This document shows positions 45,554 to 55,299 of a DNA stretch of 64,000 nucleotides, one piece after another. The stretch is taken from positions 25,960 through 89,959 of the forward strand of contig RSEH01000198.1 of assembly GCA_006503475.1 (NCBI GenBank). Reading direction: 5' to 3'. How positions within the stretch are numbered: the first letter of the stretch is position 1; each line of letters starts with the position of its first letter. The notes under the pieces are model-generated. The model made no database searches and had not been told where the DNA came from. It worked only from the letters and a program-made list of their open reading frames with translations. Made by a program: the position numbers and the translations under genes. Source of the DNA: Stentor roeselii (Eukaryota > Ciliophora > Heterotrichea > Heterotrichida > Stentoridae).

Positions 45554-47803
45554 ATGGAAGAGGAAAACAAAGAAGCGGCAGGTGGAAATGTAAGAGTTCT
45601 CTGCCGATTTCGACCTTTGAACCAAGAAGAACTTAAAATGCGCGAAGTAATCAACACAACGATTTCAGACGACAATAAAAATCTGACACTTCACAGTTCT
45701 TATGAAGCAGGAGAGCCCTTGAAGTTCAACTTTGACTACATTTTCCCATCAAGCACAAAACAACCTTTGGTTTATTCAGTCGCTGCCAGGCCGATAGTAG
45801 AAGCAGTGATGCAAGGCTTCAACGGTACAGTCTTCGCTTACGGCCAGACATCTTCTGGAAAGACCTTCACGATGACAGGTCCTGATTTGGAAGACCCTGA
45901 CTTGATGGGAGTGATTCCAAGAATGGTTTCAACTGTTTTTGATATAATTTCGAATTCAGAGCCGTACATTGAGTACTCTGTGAAGGTTTCTTATTGTGAG
46001 ATCTACCTTGAGAAGATAAAAGACTTGCTTGATACTTCCAAGGTCAACCTAAAGATCCATGAAGACAAAACGCGAGGGGTCTACATCGACGACTTGACCG
46101 AAAAGTACGTCTCCTGTGATCGAGACGTTTATGAAGTGATGAAATCGGGACTTGACAACCGCAACGTGGGTTCAACTAACATGAACGCGGTGAGCAGCAG
46201 GTCCCACTCGATATTTTTAATCACTGTGAGCCAGACGAACAACAAGGACTACATCGCGAAAACAGGAAAACTTTACCTTGTCGACTTGGCAGGTTCTGAA
46301 AAAGTAGGAAAGACTGGCGCTGCAGGGAAACGACTTGAAGAAGCTAAAAATATTAACAAGTCACTCACGATGCTTGGACTGGTTATTTATTCTCTGACTG
46401 ATGGAAAATCAACGCATATTCCTTATCGAGACTCTAAACTTACCAGGGTACTTCAAGACTCACTTGGAGGCAACTCGAAAACCGCTCTTATCATCACTTG
46501 CTCGCCTTCTTTATATAACGAAGCTGAAACTATCAGCACCCTGCGCTTTGGAATGCGCGCCAAAGCCATTAAAAACACTCCGAAAATCAACAGGGAATAC
46601 ACCGTCGCTGAACTCAAAGTCATTTGGAACAAGTGCAAAGAGGAAATCGCGAAAAAGGACAAAAGAATCAAGTATCTTGAAGACGCTCTTGGAAAAATCG
46701 GATGCAAGGTTGAGGCGGAACTCGGAAAGGAAAGCGATGATGAAGAAACTGTTCAGGAAGAGTCGAAAAGAGAAGCGCATGACGAAATTATTGATGAAGT
46801 TGAAAGGTTTAGAACTCAGATGTCTGAAGAGGTGAAAAAGGGAATTGAAGTAAAGATGAAGATTTTAGAACAAACTGATGAACTTAATTCTTGCAGGTCT
46901 CGACTTGAGTTCTTGGTGCAGGAAGGAAAGGGCTTCAGGGAAAGGTCTGAAATGTTTGAACCGAGCTTGAAGAATAAAGACGCTGCTATTAAAGTTCTGG
47001 AATCGCATAAAGAAAATTTGGACTCTGAAATGCTTAGCTTTAATCAAAGGATTATTGAGCTAGAGAAGAAAAATAGGGAAATTGAAAATGAACTGCAGGA
47101 AATGAAAAATAGAGAACCTGCTGGAAGGTCTTCTTTGAATAATTTTAAGGATTTGCTGAGGACTGAAAGGGATACTAATGCTGGCTATCAAAAGGAAATT
47201 TTTAGTTTGAGGCAGAATTTGAATGAAATTTTAGCGAAAAAATGCCCTGAAATGAAGGTTAATGAAATGGTTCGTGACGATATTTCGAAACGAGAACGTG
47301 AAAAATGGATTGATGAACGAAAAAAACTTATTCTTGATTTGCAAAAATCACTGGACCGCGTTGCAGATCTAGAAATTCTAGTAGAACAGGCAAAAGATAG
47401 CTGTAAAAACCTTGAAGGTTACCTCTCAGGAGGAGAAAGAAATATGAAAAAGAACACTGACACACTCGAAAGAAGTCTGGAACAGCTAACAATCATGTAC
47501 CACCAACTAACAAGCCAAAAGTCGCAGCTTGGAATCGACAAGCGAGTCTCTGAGAAGCGCTTGGCTAAACTTAATGAGCGAAACAAGTTTCTAGAGGTAG
47601 AAAACAAACAACTTGCAGTCCAGCTCGAGCAAGCTGAACAAAAGTTGCTGTTGACCATGGGCGATTCTCAATCCAGTATGCGAAACTCACGAATTTCTAT
47701 CGGAAACTCGAATATAAAAAAGACTATCATGGGAGGAGCACCTGGAAGCAAGCGGGCTTCAGTTAATAACAACAAAATTCCATTCATACAAGAGGACAGG
47801 TAA
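45554..47803 (+). CDS. kinesin-1-like N-terminal motor protein
   Basis: 749 residues. Motor domain about 12-345 with VRVLCRFRPLNQ, the P-loop FAYGQTSSGKTFTMTG (near 93), switch I NAVSSRSHSIFLI, switch II LYLVDLAGSEKVGKTG, the IPYRDSKLTRVLQDSLGGN loop and a neck-linker start IKNTPKINREYT. The short loop structure and the neck match conventional (kinesin-1) plus-end-directed motors. The rest is coiled coil (about 365-690) and a Ser/Asn-rich basic tail (SSMRNSRISIGNSN). No kinesin light-chain-binding or IAK tail motif is evident, so cargo is unknown. Upstream 84 bp separate it from the divergent tRNA gene. Confidence 0.93.
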   Translation: MEEENKEAAGGNVRVLCRFRPLNQEELKMREVINTTISDDNKNLTLHSSYEAGEPLKFNFDYIFPSSTKQPLVYSVAARPIVEAVMQGFNGTVFAYGQTSSGKTFTMTGPDLEDPDLMGVIPRMVSTVFDIISNSEPYIEYSVKVSYCEIYLEKIKDLLDTSKVNLKIHEDKTRGVYIDDLTEKYVSCDRDVYEVMKSGLDNRNVGSTNMNAVSSRSHSIFLITVSQTNNKDYIAKTGKLYLVDLAGSEKVGKTGAAGKRLEEAKNINKSLTMLGLVIYSLTDGKSTHIPYRDSKLTRVLQDSLGGNSKTALIITCSPSLYNEAETISTLRFGMRAKAIKNTPKINREYTVAELKVIWNKCKEEIAKKDKRIKYLEDALGKIGCKVEAELGKESDDEETVQEESKREAHDEIIDEVERFRTQMSEEVKKGIEVKMKILEQTDELNSCRSRLEFLVQEGKGFRERSEMFEPSLKNKDAAIKVLESHKENLDSEMLSFNQRIIELEKKNREIENELQEMKNREPAGRSSLNNFKDLLRTERDTNAGYQKEIFSLRQNLNEILAKKCPEMKVNEMVRDDISKREREKWIDERKKLILDLQKSLDRVADLEILVEQAKDSCKNLEGYLSGGERNMKKNTDTLERSLEQLTIMYHQLTSQKSQLGIDKRVSEKRLAKLNERNKFLEVENKQLAVQLEQAEQKLLLTMGDSQSSMRNSRISIGNSNIKKTIMGGAPGSKRASVNNNKIPFIQEDR

Positions 47804-48162
47804 ATTAACTTAACATTGATGATTTAAGGTTAAATCTTTAGGTATAGTATACTTTGTTCAGGTTTAATTCTAATTCAAATTAAAAAATTAATTAATAGAT
47901 TTTGACTGAATTTTTTCAAGACAACTAAATCATTTTCAATGAATTTGAAATTTGAATTCTATCCAAATCAAAACAGGAATAGACGATTATTTCAGAGGGT
48001 GAAAAAATAAAACTCAAATAATTATTCCCACATGAAATTAATTACCACAACACTAATTCAAAGTTAAATCTTTTCCATCTCAATAAAACCTCAACAATAA
48101 CCATAAATAAATAACCACAATATATGAAATCCCATTCTTAATCAACATCAAATGCAAGTGAC
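47804..48162. other. convergent AT-rich 3' intergenic region
   Basis: 359 bases between the kinesin stop and the Kelch-gene stop. AT-rich, no open frame, RNA fold or repeat that I can support. Confidence 0.5.
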
Positions 48163-49620
48163 TTAATTAAAACACTCTCCATTAAGGTCTTTAAAACTGA
48201 TTAACTCAGCAGGCAGTAATCCTTTATGATTAATTCCTCCAAAGAGAAAAATCTCTTGATTTTGAAAACTCATGCAATGACCCCATCTTGGTTGAGGTCT
48301 GATTCCATGTATCTGAATCCTTTCCCAAATAACCAATAAAGAATCAAAAACACTTAAATCGTCAATTGCCGAGTCCTCCTTATTCCTTCCGCCAAAAATA
48401 AACAACTTATGCCCAGCGGTAGCCGAAGCATGTGCATAACGCGCTTGAGGTGGCTCTCCTCGTGGTTCCACCCTGCTCCAAGCAAACCTTCCACTAATAA
48501 GTCTCAGACACCAGAGCTCATCCAGGCATTTTCCCGAAGAATCAAGTCCTCCAAAGTGAAAAAATCCTCCATTTTTCGAAGACACTTTCGAAACCACCTC
48601 GTGAAGTCGGTCAAAGTCTTGTCTTGAAGGAGAGAACTCTGAGAAAATCGCAGAAAGTGACCCGTGCGACCTGGAAGAGGGACTGTTGGCAGCTTCTAGC
48701 TTGTCCCAATGAAAAGTGAGTGAGTTCAACGTGTAAAGATCAGAGACTTGAAGATTGTTTTCAAGTATTCCTCCGAAGATAAGGAAGAAGCTTCCTAGTT
48801 GGGCTGCTGAATGGTTTCTTCTGGCTTTGGGAATAGAACCGTAGCCTTTGTGGAAATGGACTTTTCCTGAGTTTATGGAGAGGAAGATTAGTTTCTTGCT
48901 GAAGTGTCGTCGGCTGGTTGAGTCAACTAGGTATCCTCCATATATCAGTAGTTTTGACTTGAATGATGTTAATGAATATCCGAATTTTGATGAAAGTCTT
49001 TTTAATGGTTTTAATGATGACCATCTGCAGGTTGGTAGGTCCAAGGCTCTGACTTCGAGAGTTCCTCCGTTTTGTCCTCCACATAAAAATAGAGACGTCC
49101 CAATCGTTACCATCTGACTGCACTCAGAAGCGAACGGAAGGTCACCATGTGTAGTTTTCACACTCCAGTTAAAATAATGAGATTTTAAATCAGTTTCTAA
49201 ATCAAAAATCTCAAATCTTGTTTTTTTTATAAATTTCGGGCTTGATGGTATTTCCAAAACCTTCGCCGATGAAAACGTGGGTCTTCGGCTGAGAGCTTTT
49301 GACTCTGAAGTGTTTGATCTAGAAATTTCCTTGAGAAAAGATGAGGATTTTGACGGACTTGCCCAGCAAAGAGACTTGAGCCTGTCAAGGTTCTTTTGCA
49401 GTGAGTGTGAAGGAGAGTTTGGAATTTTTCGCTCTGAGGACAAGGTAGATGTGTTTGAAGGTGATTTCGCAGGTTTCAAAGATACGAAAGGAAGACGAAG
49501 CAGGGTTTCTTGTCGTGATCGAAAGTGTATTTGAGAAACTTCACCGTACTCTGAAAGGATGACTCTGAATGGGACGACTTTTTTTGTTTTAGTTTTTTTT
49601 TTAATCTTTTTCTTTTCCAT
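48163..49620 (-). CDS. Kelch-repeat protein
   Basis: 485 residues. A basic N-terminus (MEKKKIKKKTKTKKVVPFR) and a disordered Ser-rich region to about 165, then about six Kelch blades (about 170-470) with the diagnostic Gly-Gly pairs: SLFLCGGQNGG, KLLIYGGYLVD, FFLIFGGILEN, GGFFHFGGLDS, KLFIFGGRNKED, EIFLFGGINHKG. This makes a single beta-propeller, a protein-binding platform. No BTB, F-box or other effector domain is present, so partners are unknown. Basic N-terminus suggests nucleic-acid, membrane or microtubule contact, unproven. Its blades differ from the dynein tail blades. Confidence 0.88.
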   Translation of the reverse strand: MEKKKIKKKTKTKKVVPFRVILSEYGEVSQIHFRSRQETLLRLPFVSLKPAKSPSNTSTLSSERKIPNSPSHSLQKNLDRLKSLCWASPSKSSSFLKEISRSNTSESKALSRRPTFSSAKVLEIPSSPKFIKKTRFEIFDLETDLKSHYFNWSVKTTHGDLPFASECSQMVTIGTSLFLCGGQNGGTLEVRALDLPTCRWSSLKPLKRLSSKFGYSLTSFKSKLLIYGGYLVDSTSRRHFSKKLIFLSINSGKVHFHKGYGSIPKARRNHSAAQLGSFFLIFGGILENNLQVSDLYTLNSLTFHWDKLEAANSPSSRSHGSLSAIFSEFSPSRQDFDRLHEVVSKVSSKNGGFFHFGGLDSSGKCLDELWCLRLISGRFAWSRVEPRGEPPQARYAHASATAGHKLFIFGGRNKEDSAIDDLSVFDSLLVIWERIQIHGIRPQPRWGHCMSFQNQEIFLFGGINHKGLLPAELISFKDLNGECFN

Positions 49621-49884
49621 AAATCAATAAATTTATTTCAGACTTGAAGAAAGAATAAAAATTAAATATAAAATGGATAATTTCAATAATATTTTAATGT
49701 AGCAAAGTATTATTAATAAACTAGACAAAAACCAAGAAAATTACCTAAAAATTCAAAAAATCTTAAAAAATTCTAAGATTTTATCAATGATCATCATAAT
49801 TCAAGCACTCATCCCAATCATCTCCTCCCTCATTCCATCTAAACCTTCAACAAAGATATCTCTTTCATATCCAATAATAAAAAA
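49621..49884. promoter_or_regulatory. divergent promoter region
   Basis: 264 AT-rich bases between the Kelch gene (minus) and the HTH-like gene (plus). The right half is G-poor on the plus strand. No strict TATAAATG at either start. Confidence 0.4.
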
Positions 49885-50661
49885 ATGAAAGTAAAATCTG
49901 AAAGCGAATTATCAAACATCGAAATCGAGGCAGGTTTTCCAGGGAACTACCAAAAAAAGTCTTCAATCGATTCCCGAGGGCTAAACTTCACAAACGAGGG
50001 TCTTTTGCTAGAGCCACTGTTAAAGTACGTAGACCTTCAAGAATCCAAAGGAAATTTCATGGTATCTTATTTTTCTTCCCTTCGTGAGAACTTCGTATAC
50101 CTCGCCACAAGTCCTCTTCAGCCGAAGCTAGTGATTCCTCGTTCAGAAATCCAGTCAGGCCCATTAAAAATCCGCTTCAGGTTCATCTCCAACACTGACT
50201 TTCCCCAGGCCGGAGTGGACGAAAACGCTTCAGAAGAAGGAGAAAAGGTCGGGCATCGGACAAAAGAGCGAAAAATCGGGTACATCATAGAAAAGGTAGC
50301 AAGATGGAGGAACCTCTACAACGGGATCCAGAACTCGAAAGGAAACACGATTCGGATGACCTTGGAAGAAGCAGCGAAACAAGTGGACATCAGCAAAAAG
50401 TCTCTGGACGATTACCTGCTTCAACTGCGGTTCGGCAGAAAGTTCGGATTTAACTTCGAAGAACACAAAAACGACAAAGTCGGACTCTTGAGGGCTTATG
50501 TGAAAAAGTTCAAAAAACTCAAACCTAAGTTGAACACTCCTGCTGTTAATGACGAGTTGAGGAAGATTTTAGCGGATAAAGGGACTCCTGCTTGCAAATC
50601 TGATAAGTGCTGTGTACCTCCTCCTGCTGTCATTCAATCTAAAGATTTTACCTTGAGCTAG
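49885..50661 (+). CDS. protein with an HTH-like conserved helical domain
   Basis: 258 residues. The N-terminal half is of mixed composition with no known domain. Residues about 125-210 form a compact, highly conserved-looking block: HRTKERKIGYIIEKVARWRN, then TLEEAAKQVDISKKSLDDYL and RFGRKFGFNFEEHKNDKVGL. The TLEEAAKQVDISKKSLDDYL part has the shape of a helix-turn-helix. I recall similar blocks in other protist proteins but know no function. Near the C-terminus is CKSDKCC. DNA binding is an inference from the HTH shape only. Followed 22 bp later by the next gene in tandem. Confidence 0.72.
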   Translation: MKVKSESELSNIEIEAGFPGNYQKKSSIDSRGLNFTNEGLLLEPLLKYVDLQESKGNFMVSYFSSLRENFVYLATSPLQPKLVIPRSEIQSGPLKIRFRFISNTDFPQAGVDENASEEGEKVGHRTKERKIGYIIEKVARWRNLYNGIQNSKGNTIRMTLEEAAKQVDISKKSLDDYLLQLRFGRKFGFNFEEHKNDKVGLLRAYVKKFKKLKPKLNTPAVNDELRKILADKGTPACKSDKCCVPPPAVIQSKDFTLS

Positions 50662-50683
50662 ATAAGATCAGAATAGTGAATAA

Positions 50684-51364
50684 ATGGAAAAAAAAGGGAT
50701 TTTTTTTGCGGTTCTTGCGATTGCTTATGTTTCGGGTAGTTCTGAAGAATTGGTCGAGTTTCTTAATCGCGAGTTTTCTGAAATCTCTGGAAACCAGATC
50801 AAGATTTTCGCTCTTGTCAAGGAAATATCTTGGAAGGAAGGTGAAAGAAATCTCATTCAGGCCACTTTGCTACTTAATAACACTTATAGGGGCTTGGCCT
50901 TTCATATTTTTGAAATTGAGAACGGCCAGAATGAGTTTTCTATCATTTCTCATGAAGTTCCTGATTCTTTTCATGACCCTTTGGGTGTTAATTACATTCA
51001 AAGGGCCCTGTTGAATACTTTAACTGCTTCTGAAATCGCTTTGGAAGAGTTGAATGTGAAGAAAACGAATGTCTCTGAAGCTGTTTTGTATTCTGCTAGT
51101 GTCGAAATTGAAAAAACGCAATACAAGGTTGATGTGCTGTTATTCAACAACTCTCGCTATGAATACGTCACAAGTACAAAGGTACTAACAGTGCTGAGGA
51201 CGATAATAAAGGAGAGTTTGAAGTACACAGGGATCGTGATCGCAGGCATCTTAGGTTTTTTGACAGCTTTTTCAGGTTTATACCTGTATTATAGGAAAAA
51301 CAAGAATGTGCCTTTCGTGCCGATGAAAGATGTGCGGGTCTATTCAGGAGAAAAAAACGTCTGA
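50684..51364 (+). CDS. type I membrane protein, unknown
   Basis: 226 residues with an N-terminal signal peptide (MEKKGIFFAVLAIAYVSGSS), an extracytoplasmic domain of about 165 residues with N-glycosylation sites (NNT, NVS, NNS), one membrane helix (about 183-204, GIVIAGILGFLTAFSGLYLYY) and a short basic tail ending VYSGEKNV. Overall a single-pass cargo- or adhesion-type protein; no family recognised. Starts 22 bp after the upstream gene in AATAAATG context and ends on TGA. Confidence 0.72.
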   Translation: MEKKGIFFAVLAIAYVSGSSEELVEFLNREFSEISGNQIKIFALVKEISWKEGERNLIQATLLLNNTYRGLAFHIFEIENGQNEFSIISHEVPDSFHDPLGVNYIQRALLNTLTASEIALEELNVKKTNVSEAVLYSASVEIEKTQYKVDVLLFNNSRYEYVTSTKVLTVLRTIIKESLKYTGIVIAGILGFLTAFSGLYLYYRKNKNVPFVPMKDVRVYSGEKNV

Positions 51365-51402
51365 GTAGAAAAATGTCTAAATAATCAACTTTTAAGGTAT
51401 AA

Positions 51403-51957
51403 ATGGAAGGACGGGATATTTTATATGAAAACGAAAGAGTCTGGCAATTGCAAGAAATGTTTCCTGACTTCGATGAAAATGTTATCTATGAAGTTCTGGT
51501 TCAGTGTGGAGATAACATTCAAAATGCTGCTGAGTGCTTGTTCGCCATGAAAGACTCTCAGCCTGGAACTCAACCTGCGCCGAAAGAAAGCTTCATGGGA
51601 CTCAATGATCACGACTTGATTACTATTCGAAGAGATCTTGATGAAGAACAACAGCACAAACTTGAGGCGAGCAAAAGAGAAGATCAAGAAATTATGAAAG
51701 CTATCAGTGAGTCTATGAAACAATTAAAAATCGACGAAAAAAAACATGAAAAGGAAGCGAAAAGGATGGAAAAGGAAGAAAAGGAAAAGAAAAAACAAGA
51801 AGAAAAATTAAAGAAAATTCAGGAAAGCAAAAATAAACTTACCTTCGGACAAAAAGTGAAAAATTTCTTTTCAAGGAAAAAGAAAACTGTTGTTGAGACT
51901 TCCAAAGACATTGAAATTCCCGACATTAAATATCCTCCCGAATCGATTCAGAATTAA
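51403..51957 (+). CDS. CUE-domain (ubiquitin-binding) protein
   Basis: 184 residues. Residues about 12-50 (WQLQEMFPDFDENVIYEVLV...NIQNAAECLF) form a CUE domain: the MFP motif and the di-Leu-like C-terminal position (here CLF) that contact ubiquitin. Residues 80-150 are a highly charged helix (KRMEKEEKEKKKQEEKLKKI). The C-terminus (FGQKVKNFFSRKKK) is basic/aromatic and could touch membranes. A role in ubiquitin-dependent sorting is likely from the domain but the partner is unknown. TATAAATG abuts the start. Confidence 0.83.
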   Translation: MEGRDILYENERVWQLQEMFPDFDENVIYEVLVQCGDNIQNAAECLFAMKDSQPGTQPAPKESFMGLNDHDLITIRRDLDEEQQHKLEASKREDQEIMKAISESMKQLKIDEKKHEKEAKRMEKEEKEKKKQEEKLKKIQESKNKLTFGQKVKNFFSRKKKTVVETSKDIEIPDIKYPPESIQN

Positions 51958-52129
51958 CAACTGAAGAAAGATCCTTTAAAATAAAATCTTCAAAAATATT
52001 CTCTTAAATCATGCACCAGTCAAACTAAAAAAATTGAAAAATAAGCTGAAAGTCGAAATAATGACCTTATCTCAACCGATCTAGAATATTCAATTCGAAT
52101 AATGGAAACGATTTAAAGTAATATTAATA

Positions 52130-53128
52130 ATGGATCGAACCAAATACTCCACATCAGCTTTCAAATCGAACAAGTCCGTAGAATCGAACGCAACACGTCT
52201 CTGCCACGACATCGAAGCCTACTTCCACGACCCTAAAAGCCCAAAACTCTTAAAATCTCTGGAAAAGTACATCGGGCGAATGCTGAGCATCCTGAAAGGC
52301 GAACACAAGCTTTCCAAGTCAGAAGGACTCAAATCAAAAGCCGGGAGAGTCTTCAGTCAATTCCGAATCATCGAGTTCGTCTTGGTCAACATCACAATTT
52401 TTTCTCTCGAGACAGCAAAAGAGCTCTTTCTCATCTTTTTGCTGTCACTAGAAGACCCTCTCATCACTTATTTCGAGGAAAACTCGAATAATCTTGCAAA
52501 ATTGTTGATAACTCCAGTTTCCAGTCTTGACTTGGACCTCTTGTGCGGCCAGTTCTTTCAAGACTTGATTCAAAACCAGCAGATTTTTTCAGCTTTTTTG
52601 ACTTTAGAGGTTTTTAATGGGTTGATTGAAGCTGCCTGTCATCAGATGTTCGAGATACAAAGTGACGCTTTGGTGTCAATCAAAATGCTTCTCACACAGC
52701 AAGGCTCTTCTGAGTTCATCAACAAGAACAGCTTCGAAGTGTTGAAAGGACTTTACAAGTGCTGTGATGTGAACTACTACGCCATGAGAAATGCTTTGAA
52801 CTTGATTTTCCTGATTTTAAGTCAGCGACTCAATCAAGTTTTTATCTTTCATTTCATTGAAAACCTAGAAAATTTAAAGTACGCCATGAATTTAATGCGA
52901 GAAGACACACATTCTGAAATAAAAACTGAAGCTTTCCTCATTTTTTCTCAGATCTGCAGGGTTGTTGCAGGAAGAACTGACAAGGAAAAAATGATGGCTT
53001 TTAAAGTTTTAAAGAAAAACAAGGGACACTTGATCAGGTATCTCAACAAGTTTCAGCTTTTTAGAGAAGATAATTTTTTCCAGAACGAAAAAAGCGAGAT
53101 TCTTAGGATTTTGGAAGAAAACTATTGA
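52130..53128 (+). CDS. Mo25/CAB39-like scaffold protein
   Basis: 332 residues, all-helical ARM/HEAT-like repeats. The C-terminal part matches Mo25 best: ENLKYAMNLMREDTHSEIKT, then EAFLIFSQICRVVAG, KVLKKNKGHLIRYLNKFQLF and FQNEKSEILRILEEN. Mo25 binds and activates STE20/GCK and LKB1-type kinases and serves NDR-kinase signalling; in Stentor, Mob-family NDR regulators act in cell polarity and regeneration, so this pathway is of interest. The N-terminal third is divergent and carries an extra basic lead. The gene ends on TGA. Confidence 0.78.
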   Translation: MDRTKYSTSAFKSNKSVESNATRLCHDIEAYFHDPKSPKLLKSLEKYIGRMLSILKGEHKLSKSEGLKSKAGRVFSQFRIIEFVLVNITIFSLETAKELFLIFLLSLEDPLITYFEENSNNLAKLLITPVSSLDLDLLCGQFFQDLIQNQQIFSAFLTLEVFNGLIEAACHQMFEIQSDALVSIKMLLTQQGSSEFINKNSFEVLKGLYKCCDVNYYAMRNALNLIFLILSQRLNQVFIFHFIENLENLKYAMNLMREDTHSEIKTEAFLIFSQICRVVAGRTDKEKMMAFKVLKKNKGHLIRYLNKFQLFREDNFFQNEKSEILRILEENY

Positions 53129-53183
53129 AGTAGCTAGAATAACATTGTTCATAAAGTCGCTTTAAATTTAAAATGTTGTATAA

Positions 53184-53696
53184 ATGGCTAAAAGAGGCTC
53201 TATTTTCAATGCAGCGAAATCCAAAGATCCAGATCCTGCCAAAATCCCTGATTTTAAGGAAAAGGACTTGAAGGAAATGAAAGAGGCTTTCGACATCTTC
53301 GACAAGAAAGGCAACGGCATTATTCATTTGAGTGAAATGATTGAAGCGCTCGCTGTGCTGAAAGTGGACGAGAAGTACAGGTCAATCTTCAACATGTTTA
53401 AGAACTTGGAAAATGAGTTTCCCAAGGGAGTCACCTTTAAAGAGTTCATGGAACATCTTCAGTTCTTGCTTGGAAATATTGAAAATGGACCTGGACTCAC
53501 CAGATTCTTTGAAATGCTTGATGTTGAGAATAAAAAGTTCCTGGATAAGAATAGGTTGTCGGAAATCGCACTTGAGGTTGGAGAACATTTGACTGAGACG
53601 GAAATTGAAGAACTTATTGAATATGACTTTGATTGTGCTAATGGAAAAGTTGATGTCGACTCGTTTTATTTGATGATGATTAAGTCAGCATTTTAG
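53184..53696 (+). CDS. EF-hand calcium-binding protein (centrin/calmodulin-like)
   Basis: 170 residues with a basic N-terminal lead (MAKRGSIFNAAKSKDPDPAK) and four EF-hand positions. EF1 DIFDKKGNGIIHLSEMIEAL keeps D1, G6 and E12 but has K at position 3. EF2 (NLENEFPKGVTFKEFMEHL) and EF3 (DVENKKFLDKNRLSEI) are degenerate. EF4 DFDCANGKVDVDSFYLM has D1, D3 and G6 with D at 12. So perhaps one or two sites bind Ca2+. The layout is near the centrin/spasmin group, abundant in contractile heterotrich fibres, though the exact subfamily is open. TATAAATG at the start. Confidence 0.85.
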   Translation: MAKRGSIFNAAKSKDPDPAKIPDFKEKDLKEMKEAFDIFDKKGNGIIHLSEMIEALAVLKVDEKYRSIFNMFKNLENEFPKGVTFKEFMEHLQFLLGNIENGPGLTRFFEMLDVENKKFLDKNRLSEIALEVGEHLTETEIEELIEYDFDCANGKVDVDSFYLMMIKSAF

Positions 53697-54537
53697 GTAG
53701 TTAAATGAAACTTTAGAGGATTTTTTGGGTATTTTTTGAGAGTTAAGTTGATTAGGTATGAGGATTATAAGATAGTTAGATTGCAATGATTATTTCAAGG
53801 TTTGCTGATGTCTTGTCAAGGATTTTCTCATGAATATGAATCGGAATATAAAAATTTTGTATCGAATAGAAATGAGTTCAACTGTGATAATAGTGATATT
53901 AATCATTAGCTCAAGTTAATTAACTTTAAATAGTAAGCGAAGTTCATCATGCGTTTTTATTAAATTCATATCAAAGATTATATAGTAACTAATTAATATT
54001 TTCATTCTTTTTATTGAAGCCCGCATCAACTATTATAAAAGCCTCTATAATATTCTCATTCATCATGAAATTTAAACTTAGTTGAATTTTATTTAGACTG
54101 ATATTCAATAAACTTAGCGTAATGATTCTAATTATTCTAAATCAAATGTTAAAGATATATTCAATATTGTTCTTAATCAGTTTATTAGATATTATTATAG
54201 TAAATAGCTCTTTTATACATCATAATGAAATTTTATGTAGCTAGCTAAGATTAATCCTTCCAAATCTTTCTATCAACACCTTCTCGATCTCAAAATAATT
54301 CAAAAATAAAATCCATATACTTGAAGCCAAACAAGCCCAGCTTCCAAAAATTCACTTTACTTAAAAAATGATTTTCCTATCCTTTGACTCCCGATTCAAT
54401 TTATTTGATGACCATTGACCCATCCCCCCCTATCTCTTCAAAGCTATGAAAAAACAGTCAATCTTTAAAGAAAATTCCAAATATTTGAAGTTCTCACTGA
54501 ATTTGAAACTTTGAAATAATTGTGGCGTATAATCAAT
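53697..54537. other. long AT-rich intergenic region
   Basis: 841 bases with no supported gene, RNA or repeat. It marks the passage from the compact conserved block to the accessory right-hand part. The last 250 bases become G-poor on the plus strand, as before other starts. Confidence 0.5.
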
Positions 54538-55266
54538 ATGAAGTCAAACAAAGCCCTTATTTTGCTATGCATAGTGTTTCTAAGTGTTGAGGCCGGAAAG
54601 GTATACGATAAAGAACTCGGGCGTGAACTCGAAGAAAATGGTCTTCCAGGTGATTTAGATAATAACGAGCCACAAGTCGATGAAGTTCCAAACCATGGGC
54701 GAAACCTTCAAACAGTGAAGTACGGGATGACCTGGGGGTACAGGGGATACACTCCCGTCGCCCAAGAGACCTTCGGAGTTCATTGCTATGGAAGCCCCGT
54801 GATTCCCAAGTACGCTCCCTGGCAAAGTTCCGACGGTGGATGCAACGCTTACAGAGGAGACACTCCGTGCAACCATTCACTTCCCATTCTCTGCATCAGC
54901 AAGTGCGGGTACAAACGTCCATGTTATTCTATCAACTGCAACTCATACGCTATGAATAAAGAGTTTTACTGTGGATGGAGTGAAGGCTTCATTGCTTTAA
55001 GTGACGCTGTTCTCGGCTCCCAACTCAGCTCAAGAGCGGTTGCTGATCGGTTGTGTGCTGCGAAATACGGAGCCAACTTTGTCATGGCCGAACACCATGA
55101 CGGAAAATGGGTCACGGGAATGGACGATTCCAACTATTGCTACGACACTTGGCCTGCTTCTACTTCAGGCGGAGGATGGGGTTTCTATGGCTATGGTGTC
55201 AAGGGACCTGTATGGACTAGGTTTTGGGTGGCCATTAACGACCAAAAGGCTAATTGTTGGAGTTAG
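54538..55266 (+). CDS. secreted Cys-rich protein, tandem copy 1
   Basis: 242 residues from ATG 54538; an upstream extension uses only TTG. Signal peptide MKSNKALILLCIVFLSVEAG, an acidic propeptide-like stretch to about residue 62 (GRNLQT), then a compact domain of about 180 residues: GMTWGYRGYTPVAQETFGVH, GGCNAYRGDTPCNHSLPILC, EFYCGWSEGFIALSDAV, FVMAEHHDGKW, GGWGFYGYG and TRFWVAINDQKANCW, with about a dozen Cys. The GDTPC...LPILC / FxMAExHDG / FWVxINDQxANCW scheme reminds me of secreted bacterial proteins of unknown function, so bacterial origin is possible but unproven. Followed 33 bp later by its paralog. Confidence 0.85.
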   Translation: MKSNKALILLCIVFLSVEAGKVYDKELGRELEENGLPGDLDNNEPQVDEVPNHGRNLQTVKYGMTWGYRGYTPVAQETFGVHCYGSPVIPKYAPWQSSDGGCNAYRGDTPCNHSLPILCISKCGYKRPCYSINCNSYAMNKEFYCGWSEGFIALSDAVLGSQLSSRAVADRLCAAKYGANFVMAEHHDGKWVTGMDDSNYCYDTWPASTSGGGWGFYGYGVKGPVWTRFWVAINDQKANCWS

Positions 55267-55299
55267 TTAATTTAGACCATTCAATTTAATCCCTTATAA

